Shown piece after piece: positions 43,844 through 52,307 of a stretch of 64,000 nt of DNA (its first letter is position 1; each line of letters begins with the position of its first letter). Below the pieces are notes generated by a model, which saw only the letters and a program-made list of their open reading frames with translations, was not told where the DNA came from and did no database searches. Origin of the DNA: Mesorhizobium sp. WSM4311 (GTDB taxonomy: Bacteria > Pseudomonadota > Alphaproteobacteria > Rhizobiales > Rhizobiaceae); the NCBI RefSeq assembly GCF_002295115.1, contig NZ_NSFV01000005.1, positions 124,001 to 188,000 of the forward strand, in the 5' to 3' direction. A program made the position numbers and the translations under genes.

Positions 43844-44064
43844 ATGGAAGACGTTGATGTCGCATCGGCGGCCGTGCCTGTGCCAGCGCCCGGCATTTCG
43901 GTGTGCCTTTCGGCATAGGCGGCGTGATCATCGGCGACGGCGCGGCGGGGCTTGCCACGGCCAGGATCCTGCGTGCCATGGGCCGCATGCGGCGAAACAT
44001 CATCGACACAGGCGGAACGGCGGCCGGCGCTCGGCGTTGGGCACCTGCCGCCCGCTGGCTCTGA
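43844..44064 (+). pseudogene. Decayed N-terminal fragment of an FAD-dependent oxidoreductase
   Basis: An ATG at 43844 opens MEDVDVA. A different frame from 43921 then encodes GVIIGDGAAGLATARILRAM and RMRRNIIDTGG before TGA at 44062. This reads as the dinucleotide-binding fold and following strand of a thioredoxin-reductase-like flavoprotein (V-I-GxGxxGL, then RRR-x-x-x-D-x-G), with a frameshift between start and motif and no C-terminal part. It is best seen as a gene relic. Confidence 0.55.
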
Positions 44065-44079
44065 GGTTTTGAGGCCGAC

Positions 44080-45177
44080 ATGAAACTGTTCGACTGCCCG
44101 CATTGCGCCCATCGTCTCTACTTCGAGAATGCGCAATGCCTGAATTGCTCCAGCCTCGTGCTCTACGATCCCGGGCATGCCCGCTTCGCCCTGTCGGGCG
44201 CCGACGGCATCTTCCAGTGCACCAATGCCGATGAATGCGCCTGCAACTGGATGGCCGAACCGGGACATGGGTTTTGCCGCGCCTGCGGGCTGAACCAGCT
44301 GATCCCCGATCTTTCCGTCGACGGCAACCGCCGACGCTGGATCCGGGTCGAGGCGGCCAAGAAGCGCGCCATCTATTCGCTGCTCGCCTTCGGCCTGCCG
44401 GTGGCGCCCAAACAGGCGCCTGCGGACGAGGTGGGCCTCGCCTTCGACTTCCTCGCCGATCCGATCGGCGGCGGGCCGGGCGGCGAACGCATCCTGACCG
44501 GCCATGACAATGGCCTGATCACGCTCAACGTCGCCGAGGCCGATTCAGCCGAGCGCGAGAAGCGTCGCGTCGAGATGGGTGAGAATTACCGGACGCTGCT
44601 CGGCCATTTCCGCCACGAGCTCGGCCACTATTACTGGGATCGCCTGATCCGCGACGATCCGCAAAGGCTGGACGCTTTCCGCACTTTGTTCGGCGACGAT
44701 CGCGCCGATTACGAACAGGCGCTGAAGACCTACTACGCCAACGGTGCCGCGCCCGACTGGCAGCAGAACCACATCTCGGCCTACGCCACCTCGCATCCCT
44801 GGGAGGACTGGGCCGAGACCTGGGCCCACCATCTGCACATCACCGACACGCTGGAGATGGTCCACGCGCTGAACTTCCCGCTCGGCCGGCTGGAGACGGT
44901 GGAAGCCAATGACTTGCCGCGAGGCGACACCGGCGGCGAACTGCAGGCGGCCCCTTCGGAACCTGCCAACGCGCCCGAGCCCTTCGAAAAGATCCTTGCC
45001 CGCTGGCTGGTGCTGTCGGAAGCCTCCAATTCGATCAACCGCTGCATGGGCCTGCCCGACCTCTATCCCTTCGTCATTTCGGACGTGACGGCGCGAAAAC
45101 TGGCCTTCGTTCACGAGCTTTTGACCGGCCTGCCGAAAGACGTGGGAACAAATCGTGAGTTGGCGCAGGCGTTTTAG
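44080..45177 (+). CDS. Putative zinc-binding metallopeptidase (DUF4157-like / Peptidase_Mx)
   Basis: A 365-residue protein. Residues 1-70 form zinc ribbons with CPHCAHR, CLNCSS, CTNADECAC and FCRACGL cysteine pairs. The metallopeptidase core follows: FRHELGHYYWDRL with His179, Glu180 and His183 as the HExxH motif, and EDWAETWAHHLHI further on as the third ligand region. This arrangement matches the putative zinc-binding metallopeptidase family found in rhizobia and Brucella-like bacteria. Substrates are unknown. No signal peptide, so probably cytoplasmic. Confidence 0.87.
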   Translation: MKLFDCPHCAHRLYFENAQCLNCSSLVLYDPGHARFALSGADGIFQCTNADECACNWMAEPGHGFCRACGLNQLIPDLSVDGNRRRWIRVEAAKKRAIYSLLAFGLPVAPKQAPADEVGLAFDFLADPIGGGPGGERILTGHDNGLITLNVAEADSAEREKRRVEMGENYRTLLGHFRHELGHYYWDRLIRDDPQRLDAFRTLFGDDRADYEQALKTYYANGAAPDWQQNHISAYATSHPWEDWAETWAHHLHITDTLEMVHALNFPLGRLETVEANDLPRGDTGGELQAAPSEPANAPEPFEKILARWLVLSEASNSINRCMGLPDLYPFVISDVTARKLAFVHELLTGLPKDVGTNRELAQAF

Positions 45178-45240
45178 CCGGAACGCATGCGCCGCTGCCC
45201 CGTTTTCACCGCCGAGGGACCATGAAAACGGAGTGAAGCC

Positions 45241-45846
45241 ATGAAATCCGTCTTGTTGCCCGCAATCGCCGGGATGATGACCGTGATGTCGGGCGCCGCC
45301 TTTGCCGACACCGCCGTCTCGGCCGTCACCGATCTCAACGTGCGCGCCGGGCCCGGTCCGCAATATCCTGTCATCGGCGTGCTCGCCGCCGGCCAGTCCG
45401 CGACGCTCAATGGCTGTATCGAAAACAGCAAATGGTGCACCATCGCCGAAGCCGGCGGGCAGGGCTGGGTCTATTCCGACTATGTAACGGCCGATTTCAG
45501 CGGCAGCCGGGTGATCCTGACGCAGCGTCCGCACGGCTCCAGCGTGGCAATCGTCTCGCCGCCGGAAGACATCGGCAATTATTCGACCGACTATACCGGG
45601 GCGATTGTCGCCGGCCAGCCGGCCGAGGACGCCTTTCCTCCGCCTCCGGCCGAGGTCCGCACCTATGTCGACACCCATCGCCTCGACCCCGTCTATCTCG
45701 ACGGCGAGGTGGTGACCGGCGCGACCCTGCCCGACACGGTCGAGCTGCGCGAGATTCCGGACTACAACTACCGCTATGTCTATGTGAACGGTCAGCCGGC
45801 GCTGATCGACCCGCAGACGCGGCGCATCATGTACGTGGTGCGTTGA
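45241..45846 (+). CDS. Secreted SH3-domain / DUF1236 protein
   Basis: A 201-residue protein. The signal peptide is MKSVLLPAIAGMMTVMSGAAFA. Next is a bacterial SH3 domain with VTDLNVRAGPGPQYPVIGVL and GQGWVYSDYVTADF (residues about 27-85), which usually binds cell wall. Last comes a DUF1236 domain (VRTYVDTHRLDPVYLDGEV, YRYVYVNGQPALIDPQTRRI). This pairing is common in rhizobial envelope proteins. It is transcribed 63 bp after the metallopeptidase and may belong to the same unit. Confidence 0.9.
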   Translation: MKSVLLPAIAGMMTVMSGAAFADTAVSAVTDLNVRAGPGPQYPVIGVLAAGQSATLNGCIENSKWCTIAEAGGQGWVYSDYVTADFSGSRVILTQRPHGSSVAIVSPPEDIGNYSTDYTGAIVAGQPAEDAFPPPPAEVRTYVDTHRLDPVYLDGEVVTGATLPDTVELREIPDYNYRYVYVNGQPALIDPQTRRIMYVVR

Positions 45847-45904
45847 CGGCGGTCGCGGTCGCGGCAACAGGTTGCCTGTATTGGGAAGCGCCACCCTTTG
45901 CGAC

Positions 45905-45960
45905 GGGATCCTTCTCCCCGTCACTATACGGGGAGAAGATGCCGGCAGGCAGATGAGGGG
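45905..45960. repeat. CTCCCC-type palindromic repeat
   Basis: CTTCTCCCCG (45911-45920) and CGGGGAGAAG (45929-45938) form a perfect 10-bp hairpin, followed by GCCGGCAGGCAGATGAGGGG, as in the other copies of this family. It stands between the SH3 protein gene and ffh. Confidence 0.75.
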
Positions 45961-46153
45961 CTGCGCCGAGGTTCCGCCAAAAGCGCCGACTGATTGAGAC
46001 ACAAGCAACAGCGCGACCCGGCCCTTGTCTTGACTCCGCCGCCGATTTCCTGTCTACACGCCTCGAATTCCGCGACGAGTATCCCTCCGAGCAAGTCGAC
46101 CAGGACGCCGAAGCCTCTTTGAGGTGGTGCTGTAAAGAGATCCTGGAGGCCAA

Positions 46154-46188
46154 CACCCGGCAGCGCAATGCGCCCCCGGGTGCTTTTT
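46154..46188 (+). terminator. Hairpin with T-run upstream of ffh
   Basis: CACCCGG (46154-46160) pairs with CCGGGTG (46176-46182), followed by CTTTTT. A secondary GCGCAATGCGC stem occupies the loop. It lies about 85 bp before ffh and may end the upstream transcript or a small RNA from 45965-46153, a stretch without a convincing gene. Confidence 0.7.
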
Positions 46189-46272
46189 GGTTTTGGGCTT
46201 TGCTTTTGCTTGGACAGTTGGCGCGAACGCATTACCTCTCGGGTCGAATGAACCGAGATCGAAGGACGCAAG

Positions 46273-47874
46273 ATGTTTGAATCGCTGCAGGAGCGTCTTG
46301 GCTCCATCCTGAACGGCCTGACAGGCCGCGGCGCGCTTTCCGAGGCTGATGTCTCGGCGGCGCTGCGCGAGGTGCGCCGTGCGCTGCTCGAGGCCGACGT
46401 GGCGCTCGAAGTGGTGCGCTCCTTCACCGACAAGGTGCGCGAGAAGGCTGTCGGCGCCGCGGTGCTAAAGTCGATCAAGCCCGGCCAGATGGTCGTCAAG
46501 ATCGTCCATGACGAGCTGGTCGACATGCTGGGCGCCGAGGGCGTCGCCATCGACCTCAATGCGCCGGCCCCCGTCGTTATCATGATGGTCGGCCTGCAGG
46601 GCTCCGGCAAGACGACCACTTCGGCCAAGATCGCCAAGCGGCTGACCGAGCGCCAGAACAAGAAGGTTCTGATGGCCTCGCTCGACACGCGGCGGCCCGC
46701 CGCGCAGGAGCAGCTGCGCCAGCTCGGCGAGCAGACCAAGGTCGCGACGCTGCCGATCATTGCTGGCCAGAACCCCGTCGACATCGCCAAGCGCGCCGTG
46801 CAGGCCGCCAAGCTCGGTGGCCATGACGTCGTCATCCTCGACACCGCCGGCCGCACCCATATCGACGAGCCGCTGATGGTCGAGATGGCCGACATCAAGA
46901 AGGTGTCGAGCCCGCACGAGATCCTGCTGGTCGCCGATTCGCTGACCGGCCAGGACGCCGTCAACCTGGCGAAAAGCTTCGACGAGCGCGTCGGCATCAC
47001 CGGCCTGGTGTTGACCCGCATGGACGGCGATGGCCGCGGCGGTGCCGCGCTTTCGATGCGCGCCGTCACCGGCAAGCCGATCAAGCTGATCGGCACCGGC
47101 GAAAAGATGGACGGGCTGGAGGAGTTCCACCCCAAGCGCATCGCCGACCGCATCCTCGGCATGGGCGACATCGTCAGCCTGGTCGAAAAGGCCGCCGAGA
47201 ACATCGACGCCGAGCAAGCGGCGGCGATGGCCAAGAAGATGCAGTCGGGCAAGTTCGACCTGAACGACCTCGCCCAGCAGCTTCAGCAGATGTCGAAAAT
47301 GGGTGGCATGGGCGGCATCATGGGCATGATGCCCGGCATGGGCAAGATAAAGGACCAGATGGCCGCCGCCGGCCTCGACGACAGGATGTTCGGCCGCCAG
47401 CTCGCCATCATCTCCTCGATGACCAAGGCCGAGCGCGCCAATCCCGATATTCTCAAACACTCGCGCAAGAAGCGCATCGCCGCCGGCTCCGGCACCGACG
47501 CCGCCGAGATCAACAAGCTGTTGAAGATGCATCGCGGCATGGCCGACATGATGAAGGCGATGGGCGGCAAGGGCAAAGGCGGCGGCCTGATGCGCGGCAT
47601 GATGGGCGGCCTTGCCTCCAAGATGGGGCTTGGTGGTTTGGGGGGCGGCATGATGCCCGGCGGCATGGGCGGCATGCCCGATCTCTCCAAGATGGATCCC
47701 AAGCAGCTCGAAGCCCTGCAGAAGCAGGCGCAGGCCGCCCGCCTCGGCGGCATGAAGGGCCTGCCCGGCGGACTTCCCGGCGGCGGCCTGCCTGGGCTGC
47801 CCGGCGGCATGAAACTTCCGGGGCTTCCCGGCCTCGGCGGCGGCGGACTGCCGGGCCTTGGCAAGAAGAAGTGA
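46273..47874 (+). CDS. ffh: Signal recognition particle protein Ffh
   Basis: SRP54 homologue that binds signal sequences and SRP RNA and docks with FtsY. 533 residues, longer than the ~450 of E. coli. N domain 1-90, G domain with G1 GLQGSGKTTT (107-116), DTRRPAAQEQL, DTAGR and TRMDGDGRGGAAL, then a methionine-rich M domain with MMPGMGKIKDQM and the RNA-binding SMTKAERANPDIL...SRKKRIAAGSG. The last 90 residues are an unusual Gly/Met/Leu-rich tail (repeats of GGLPG and MGGMGG type). Its partner gene ftsY is also in this window. Confidence 0.97.
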   Translation: MFESLQERLGSILNGLTGRGALSEADVSAALREVRRALLEADVALEVVRSFTDKVREKAVGAAVLKSIKPGQMVVKIVHDELVDMLGAEGVAIDLNAPAPVVIMMVGLQGSGKTTTSAKIAKRLTERQNKKVLMASLDTRRPAAQEQLRQLGEQTKVATLPIIAGQNPVDIAKRAVQAAKLGGHDVVILDTAGRTHIDEPLMVEMADIKKVSSPHEILLVADSLTGQDAVNLAKSFDERVGITGLVLTRMDGDGRGGAALSMRAVTGKPIKLIGTGEKMDGLEEFHPKRIADRILGMGDIVSLVEKAAENIDAEQAAAMAKKMQSGKFDLNDLAQQLQQMSKMGGMGGIMGMMPGMGKIKDQMAAAGLDDRMFGRQLAIISSMTKAERANPDILKHSRKKRIAAGSGTDAAEINKLLKMHRGMADMMKAMGGKGKGGGLMRGMMGGLASKMGLGGLGGGMMPGGMGGMPDLSKMDPKQLEALQKQAQAARLGGMKGLPGGLPGGGLPGLPGGMKLPGLPGLGGGGLPGLGKKK

Positions 47875-47882
47875 GAATACGG

Positions 47883-48209
47883 ATGAACGAAGAAAAGGAC
47901 ATGGCAGACGCCCGCACCATCCTGGCCGGCTATCGCGCTTCGATCGACAACATCGACGCCGCCCTCATCCACATGCTGGCCGAGCGCTTCCGCTGCACCA
48001 AGGCGGTCGGCGTGCTGAAGGCCGAGCATGGCCTGCCGCCGGCCGACCCGGCGCGCGAGCAGCAGCAGATCGCCCGTCTGCGCCAGCTGGCCAACGACGC
48101 GCATCTCGACCCCGATTTCGCGGAGAAGTTCCTCAACTTCGTCGTCCGCGAAGTGATCCGCCACCACGAACAGATCGCCGCTGCCAACGGCGTGACGAAA
48201 ACCGGCTGA
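47883..48209 (+). CDS. Chorismate mutase (AroQ class)
   Basis: A small all-helical chorismate mutase (chorismate to prephenate) for phenylalanine and tyrosine synthesis, about 108 residues. The helix 1 pattern YRASIDNIDAALIHMLAERF with the key arginine and lysine residues (RCTKAVGVLKAEHGLP), and the C-terminal FVVREVIRHHEQIAA, match the AroQ fold. A GTG at 47871 overlaps the ffh stop; ATGs at 47883 and 47901 are also possible. The ffh-chorismate mutase-rpsP order is typical of rhizobia. Confidence 0.92.
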   Translation: MNEEKDMADARTILAGYRASIDNIDAALIHMLAERFRCTKAVGVLKAEHGLPPADPAREQQQIARLRQLANDAHLDPDFAEKFLNFVVREVIRHHEQIAAANGVTKTG

Positions 48210-48265
48210 AAACAAAGATTTAGCCGAACCATATCAACGAAATCAGAGCTTTTAGGAGATAAGAA

Positions 48266-48667
48266 ATGGCACTGAAGATCAGACTGGCCCGTGCGGGGTC
48301 GAAGAAGCGTCCTTACTACCACGTCGTCGTCGCCGACGCCCGTTCGCCGCGTGACGGCCGGTTCATCGAGTCGCTCGGCTCGTGGAACCCGCTGCTGCCG
48401 AAGGACGGCGAGCGCGTCAAGGTCGACGCCGACCGCGTCAAGCACTGGCTGTCGCACGGCGCCCAGCCGACCGACCGCGTGCTGCGCTTCCTCGACGAGG
48501 CCGGCCTTGCCAAGCGCGACGCCCGCTCCAACCCGAAGAAGGCCGAGCCGGGCAAGAAGGCGCAGGAACGCGCCGCTTTGCTGAAGAAGGCGCAGGAAGA
48601 CGCTGCCGCCGCCGTTGCGGCCGCTTCAGCCGCGCCGGCCGAGGCGGAAGCCGCCACCGCCGAATAA
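48266..48667 (+). CDS. rpsP: 30S ribosomal protein S16
   Basis: Ribosomal protein S16, 133 residues. The first ~80 are the core ([27 protein letters not shown], cited in part: [16 protein letters not shown]), with [16 protein letters not shown] and [13 protein letters not shown]. The C-terminal extension is Ala/Lys/Glu-rich, as in other alphaproteobacteria. TAGGAGA lies eight bases before the ATG. A strong terminator follows, and the usual rimM-trmD-rplS genes do not. Confidence 0.97.
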   Translation: MALKIRLARAGSKKRPYYHVVVADARSPRDGRFIESLGSWNPLLPKDGERVKVDADRVKHWLSHGAQPTDRVLRFLDEAGLAKRDARSNPKKAEPGKKAQERAALLKKAQEDAAAAVAAASAAPAEAEAATAE

Positions 48668-48688
48668 AGATCGCTTCATCGCATCGAC

Positions 48689-48716
48689 AAAACGGCGGGC
48701 CGGTGCCCGCCGTTTT
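48689..48716 (+). terminator. Rho-independent terminator of rpsP
   Basis: AAAACGGCGGGC (48689-48700), loop CGGT, GCCCGCCGTTTT (48705-48716). A perfect 12-bp stem. A near-identical hairpin lies after the next gene at 49615-49642. Confidence 0.93.
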
Positions 48717-48748
48717 GCTATTGTGCGCCCGTGCCATGGCGGTATCGG

Positions 48749-49603
48749 ATGGAACGGATGGGCGAACGGCCAGTCACGGAAGAAATCCTGTCCGGCCGCG
48801 TTGCCGGAACGCTGCTGCGATGCGCCGACGCCACGACGGGCGTCGTGGTGCTGAGCGGATCCAGCGGCCGTGTCGACGTCGCCCGCGCACGGCTGTTTGC
48901 CGGCGAGGGCGCATCCGCTCTAGCGCTGCAGTGGTTCGGCGGCGAAGGCCAGGTCCCCGGCATATGTGAAATCCCTCTGGAGATTTTTTTCGCCGCGACC
49001 GACCATCTTGTCGGGCTGGGCTGCCGGCGCATCGTCTATGTCGGCACGTCCAAAGGCGCCGAGGCGGCCTTGCTTGCGGCGGCGCACGACCCGCGCATCG
49101 ACGCCGTGGCCGCGATCAGCCCGACATCGGTGGTGTGGGGCAATATCGGGCCGGGCCGCGACGGCACCAGCTGGCCCGAGCGATCGTCATGGACGCTGAA
49201 GGGGGTGCCGCTCCCGTTCGTTCCGACCGAGCCGAACTGGCGCGCGAGCCATGTCGATGGCCTTGTCTCCTACAGGGGGCTATTCGAGCATTGCCTGGCA
49301 AGCTTCAAGCAGGAGGCCGAAAAGGCCGCCATTCCCGTCGAGGCTATCTCGGCGCAGCTTGTGCTGGTCGCGGGCGGCGACGACGCGCTGTGGCCCTCGC
49401 TCGACTTTGCCCGATCGATTGTTCGGCGTCGAGAAGATGTCGGAAAGGCCACCCGCCTCGTCTCAAACCCCGATGCCGGCCACCGCATTCTCTTGCCGGG
49501 TGAAACCACCCCACGGTCCGCATTGCACGCCCATGGCGGCAATGATCAGGCCGATGCGCGTCTCGGCCGCGACGCCTGGAAATTGATCCGGGACCTGTTG
49601 TAG
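48749..49603 (+). CDS. BAAT/acyl-CoA thioester hydrolase-type alpha/beta hydrolase
   Basis: About 284 residues of alpha/beta-hydrolase fold with the BAAT C-terminal domain, whose members cleave acyl-CoA thioesters or transfer the acyl group. The nucleophile elbow is YVGTSKGAEAAL, the acid is in LVAGGDDALWPS and the histidine in NPDAGHRILLPGE, so the triad Ser-Asp-His is complete. Here the nucleophile is Ser, not Cys as in mammalian BAAT. The start is uncertain (48731 GTG, 48749 or 48758 ATG). It is bracketed by two near-identical terminators and takes the place where rimM is expected. Confidence 0.86.
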   Translation: MERMGERPVTEEILSGRVAGTLLRCADATTGVVVLSGSSGRVDVARARLFAGEGASALALQWFGGEGQVPGICEIPLEIFFAATDHLVGLGCRRIVYVGTSKGAEAALLAAAHDPRIDAVAAISPTSVVWGNIGPGRDGTSWPERSSWTLKGVPLPFVPTEPNWRASHVDGLVSYRGLFEHCLASFKQEAEKAAIPVEAISAQLVLVAGGDDALWPSLDFARSIVRRREDVGKATRLVSNPDAGHRILLPGETTPRSALHAHGGNDQADARLGRDAWKLIRDLL

Positions 49604-49614
49604 GCATTTTCACG

Positions 49615-49642
49615 AAAACGGCGAGCCTGCGCCCGCCGTTTT
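49615..49642 (+). terminator. Terminator after the BAAT-type hydrolase, copy of the rpsP terminator
   Basis: AAAACGGCGAGC, loop CTGC, GCCCGCCGTTTT. Only one base of the left arm differs from the rpsP terminator, and the right arm plus GCT is identical. Confidence 0.9.
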
Positions 49643-49666
49643 GCTGTCTTCAGTGCTGCCCGCCGC

Positions 49667-49930
49667 TCAATAGCCGCTTGGGCAGCGGTCGACATAGACA
49701 CGGCCATTGCGGTCGCGGTAGCGGCACTGGCCACTTTCGCTGGCGTGGCCGATCAGGGCACCCGCCACGGCGCCAACCGCGCCTCCGACGACAGCGCCCT
49801 GGACCGGATCCCCAGCCACGGCCGCGCCGACCGCGGCGCCACCAAGGCCGCCTACGGCAGCGCCTTTTTCCGTCTGCGAGCACGCGCCCAACGCCATCGT
49901 CAGCACCAGAATGGTAATCGCCTTCTTCAT
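49667..49930 (-). CDS. Glycine-zipper lipoprotein
   Basis: An 87-residue lipoprotein with a signal peptide ending in a lipobox (MKKAITILVLTMALGACSQ, Cys17). A glycine-zipper 2TM domain follows, with repeated GxxxG patterns (AAVGGLGGAAVGAAVAGDP, VVGGAVGAVAGALIGHASE). The short C-terminus has two cysteines (QCRYRDRNGRVYVDRCPSGY). It resembles SlyB/OmpA-associated outer-membrane lipoproteins. Its exact role is unknown. Confidence 0.88.
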   Translation of the reverse strand: MKKAITILVLTMALGACSQTEKGAAVGGLGGAAVGAAVAGDPVQGAVVGGAVGAVAGALIGHASESGQCRYRDRNGRVYVDRCPSGY

Positions 49931-50060
49931 TATGAAATCCTCTCTCTCACGCGGATCGCCGTCCTCGCCGCCATTTCGTTAACTCGCGTGCGGCTGATTT
50001 GATCCCTGGGAGAGTGACGATTGGCCGGCTTAGCGTCGACGACGGTTTCGGCACTTGCGA

Positions 50061-50612
50061 TCAAGATTTTGAAATTGTTAGCCTTTGTTGCTCCGTTGCC
50101 TGCTTCAGATTGGCCAGGCCGGCCTCGAAATCCTTGCCGATCAGCTTGTCGAAGTCCATGAATAGGCCCATCAGCTTGGCGATGAACGGTCTTGCGCCGC
50201 GCATCGCCCAGGTGACGGTTGTGGCGTCGCCCGATGGCCTAAGCGAAAAATCGACGCTGTTGTTGGCCCGGAACGGCCTCTCGAAATCGAGCTTCAGCGA
50301 GATCAGCGAGGACGGCACCGAATTGACGATCTCCATGCGCCCCTTGCCGGCCTTGCCATTGCCTTCCCAGGCATAGACGGCGCCCTTGCCGCTTTGCGCG
50401 CCCGAGACCGTGCGCTTCATGTTGGGGTCGAGCTTTTCGTAGGGCGACCATGTCGGCCAGCGGCTGAGATCGTTGATCAGCGGGAAGATCGCCTCCGGCG
50501 CAGCCTTGATGGTGGCCGTGCGGGTGGTGACGAAATCATTGGGCCGTGTCGCGGCGTAGATGAGGACGGCGGCGATGAAGACGACCAGGATGATGAGGAT
50601 GGTGCTGAACAT
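50061..50612 (-). CDS. SRPBCC-family protein with N-terminal membrane anchor
   Basis: A 183-residue protein. Residues 4-22 are a transmembrane anchor (TILIILVVFIAAVLIYAAT), and the rest is a START-like SRPBCC domain with IKAAPEAIFPLINDLSRWPTWSPYEKLDP (in parts), VYAWEGNGKAGKGRMEIV and VTWAMRGARPFIAKLMGLFMD. Such domains bind hydrophobic ligands. The ligand is unknown. The DoxX gene upstream is on the same strand, separated by a dispersed repeat. Confidence 0.88.
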   Translation of the reverse strand: MFSTILIILVVFIAAVLIYAATRPNDFVTTRTATIKAAPEAIFPLINDLSRWPTWSPYEKLDPNMKRTVSGAQSGKGAVYAWEGNGKAGKGRMEIVNSVPSSLISLKLDFERPFRANNSVDFSLRPSGDATTVTWAMRGARPFIAKLMGLFMDFDKLIGKDFEAGLANLKQATEQQRLTISKS

Positions 50613-50626
50613 TTTTCTCTCCTCAA

Positions 50627-50685
50627 AGCAATTTCAGGAAAAGTGTGAAGCGGTTTCCCTCCGGAATTGCGTCAGAACAATGAGA
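50627..50685. repeat. Dispersed repeat, GGAAAAGYGTGAAGCGGTTT type, copy 2
   Basis: AGCAATTTCAGGAAAAGTGT, then GAAGCGGTTTCCCTCCGGAATTGC, in parts, and GTCAGAACAATGAGA. The ends AGCAATTTC and GGAATTGC are inverted copies. It abuts the stop of the DoxX-family gene. Confidence 0.8.
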
Positions 50686-51096
50686 CTATCGGCTGAACGG
50701 GATCAGTGCGCGCACCTTGGGGTCGCGCAGATAGAGACCGCCCCACAGGATGATGCCGAGATAGACGCCGAACAGTGTGTGGGAGAACAGCGGGCTATCG
50801 ATGCGCAGCTTTGTAGCGATGGCGCCGCCCATATAGGCGGTGAGCAGGATGGCGCCGAGCACCGAAGTGCGCGGCCAGGCGTAGAGCGCCGTCGAGACCA
50901 GGCCGATGACGCCGAGCAGGCGCGCGACATTGGCGTCGGCCGGCCAGCCGAGCGGCACCATGGTCTGGGTGACGATGTCGAGCGGCGGCAGCTTGATGGC
51001 GCCGTCGGAGACCATGAACAGGATGATGAGGCCGCTGAGCACGCGGCCGGTCCACAAGGCGCCGGACGAGGCAGGCGCGGTTTCGGAAATGCTCAT
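50686..51096 (-). CDS. DoxX-like membrane protein
   Basis: A 136-residue four-helix membrane protein of the DoxX/DUF4870-like group. Family features are the first helix region LWTGRVLSGLIILFMVSDGAIKL (in part) and HTLFGVYLGIILWGGLYLRDPK near the C-terminus. The start MSISETAPA was selected; the earlier in-frame ATG adds polar residues unlike the family. DoxX-like proteins are associated with quinone or thiosulfate oxidation in some organisms, but no partner is visible here. Confidence 0.86.
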   Translation of the reverse strand: MSISETAPASSGALWTGRVLSGLIILFMVSDGAIKLPPLDIVTQTMVPLGWPADANVARLLGVIGLVSTALYAWPRTSVLGAILLTAYMGGAIATKLRIDSPLFSHTLFGVYLGIILWGGLYLRDPKVRALIPFSR

Positions 51097-51228
51097 CGGT
51101 GTTCCTCCCTGATGGTTCGAACCCCTTTCGCCGGGGTCGAACCAAGGACGCGGCACGAGGCGGCAATCCTACAGAGGGCTGGGTTTTTTCGATCCGTCCT
51201 TTGGCCGGCAGGCAAGCCGAACCGGATT

Positions 51229-52134
51229 CTAGGAGAAATAAAACTTCTCGGCCGGGAGCATTTTTGGCGGCGCCTCCCCCAGCGCCTCGAACACCGAGAT
51301 CTCGCAGACGCGGCACAGGCCGTCGAGAGCGAGGTCGTTGGCTTCGGTGCCGAACGGGTCCTCGAGCTCCTCCGAAAGCGCATCGAGGCCGAAGAAGGTG
51401 TAGGCGATCAGCGCCGTGAACAGCGGCGTCGCCCAGCCGGTGGTCGAGATCAGCCCGATGGGCAAAAGCAGGCAGACGATATAGGCCGTGCGGTGCACCA
51501 GCAGCGTATAGGCGAAAGGCAAGGGCGTGCCGGCGATCCGCTCGCAGCCGGCCTGGATGGCGGTGATCGACGCCAGCCTCTCATCGAGAATGCGAAAGCC
51601 GATCGGATCGACGTCGCCTGACCGGCGCTGCGCATTGGCGCGCCGCCCCATGCGCCGGACCATCTCGTCGGCCGGATTGGCAAAGGCTGCGATCGTCTCC
51701 GCCTCGGCGTCGATGAACGCGCGGGCGTCCTTGATGCTGTCGGTCTTGCGCAGCTGGCCGCGCAGGAAATGGCAGAAGGCCAGCGCCTCCATCAGCAAGG
51801 CGCGCTGTTCGGCCGGATCGGGAATGAGGCTGGTCGTGGCGCGCGCCAGATTGCGGATCTCGAAGACCAGCGTGCCCCACAGCTTGCGCGCTTCCCACCA
51901 GCGGTCATAGGCGGCGTTGTTGCGGAACGACAGATAGATGGACAGCGTCACGCCGACCAGCCCGAACGGCGCGATGTTGAAGACGCCGAGATCGAGTTCG
52001 AACCATCGCGCCAGGGCCAGGATGACCGCCGAATAGACGGCGAAGCCGAAGATCTGCGGCAGGATGCGCGGCACCACGGAGCCGCGCATGATGAAGAACA
52101 GCTGCAGGAAGTTGGGGCGCGGGCGAACGATCAT
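51229..52134 (-). CDS. Bestrophin-like chloride channel (UPF0187)
   Basis: A 301-residue bestrophin-family protein (YneE). Four membrane segments are visible, with VVPRILPQIFGFAVYSAVIL and TAYIVCLLLPIGLISTTGWATPLFTALIAY (in parts). The family-specific FRNNAAYDRWWEARKLWGTL lies near residue 75 and EELEDPFGTEANDLALDGLC near the C-terminus. Bacterial bestrophins form pentameric anion or cation channels. The start MIVRPRPNFLQ fits the family. Confidence 0.92.
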   Translation of the reverse strand: MIVRPRPNFLQLFFIMRGSVVPRILPQIFGFAVYSAVILALARWFELDLGVFNIAPFGLVGVTLSIYLSFRNNAAYDRWWEARKLWGTLVFEIRNLARATTSLIPDPAEQRALLMEALAFCHFLRGQLRKTDSIKDARAFIDAEAETIAAFANPADEMVRRMGRRANAQRRSGDVDPIGFRILDERLASITAIQAGCERIAGTPLPFAYTLLVHRTAYIVCLLLPIGLISTTGWATPLFTALIAYTFFGLDALSEELEDPFGTEANDLALDGLCRVCEISVFEALGEAPPKMLPAEKFYFS

Positions 52135-52307
52135 GGACGGCCTTTCACGGGCCGGCATCGGCCCTGAGCTGCTCTATTGTGCGATGCGACAGATCCGCAA
52201 GCCCGGCCGCCAGCGACATCGCCATGTCGTGCGCGGTGCGGACTATCGGCATGTGCCGGTTGCGGATATTGAGAAGCCTGTTGCCCGTCCCAGTTCAGGC
52301 GAGAAAG

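Noticed and set aside
45965..46153. SRP (4.5S) RNA gene upstream of ffh
   Set aside because: The conserved tetraloop and symmetric-loop sequences of SRP RNA are absent; only a terminator-like hairpin is clear.
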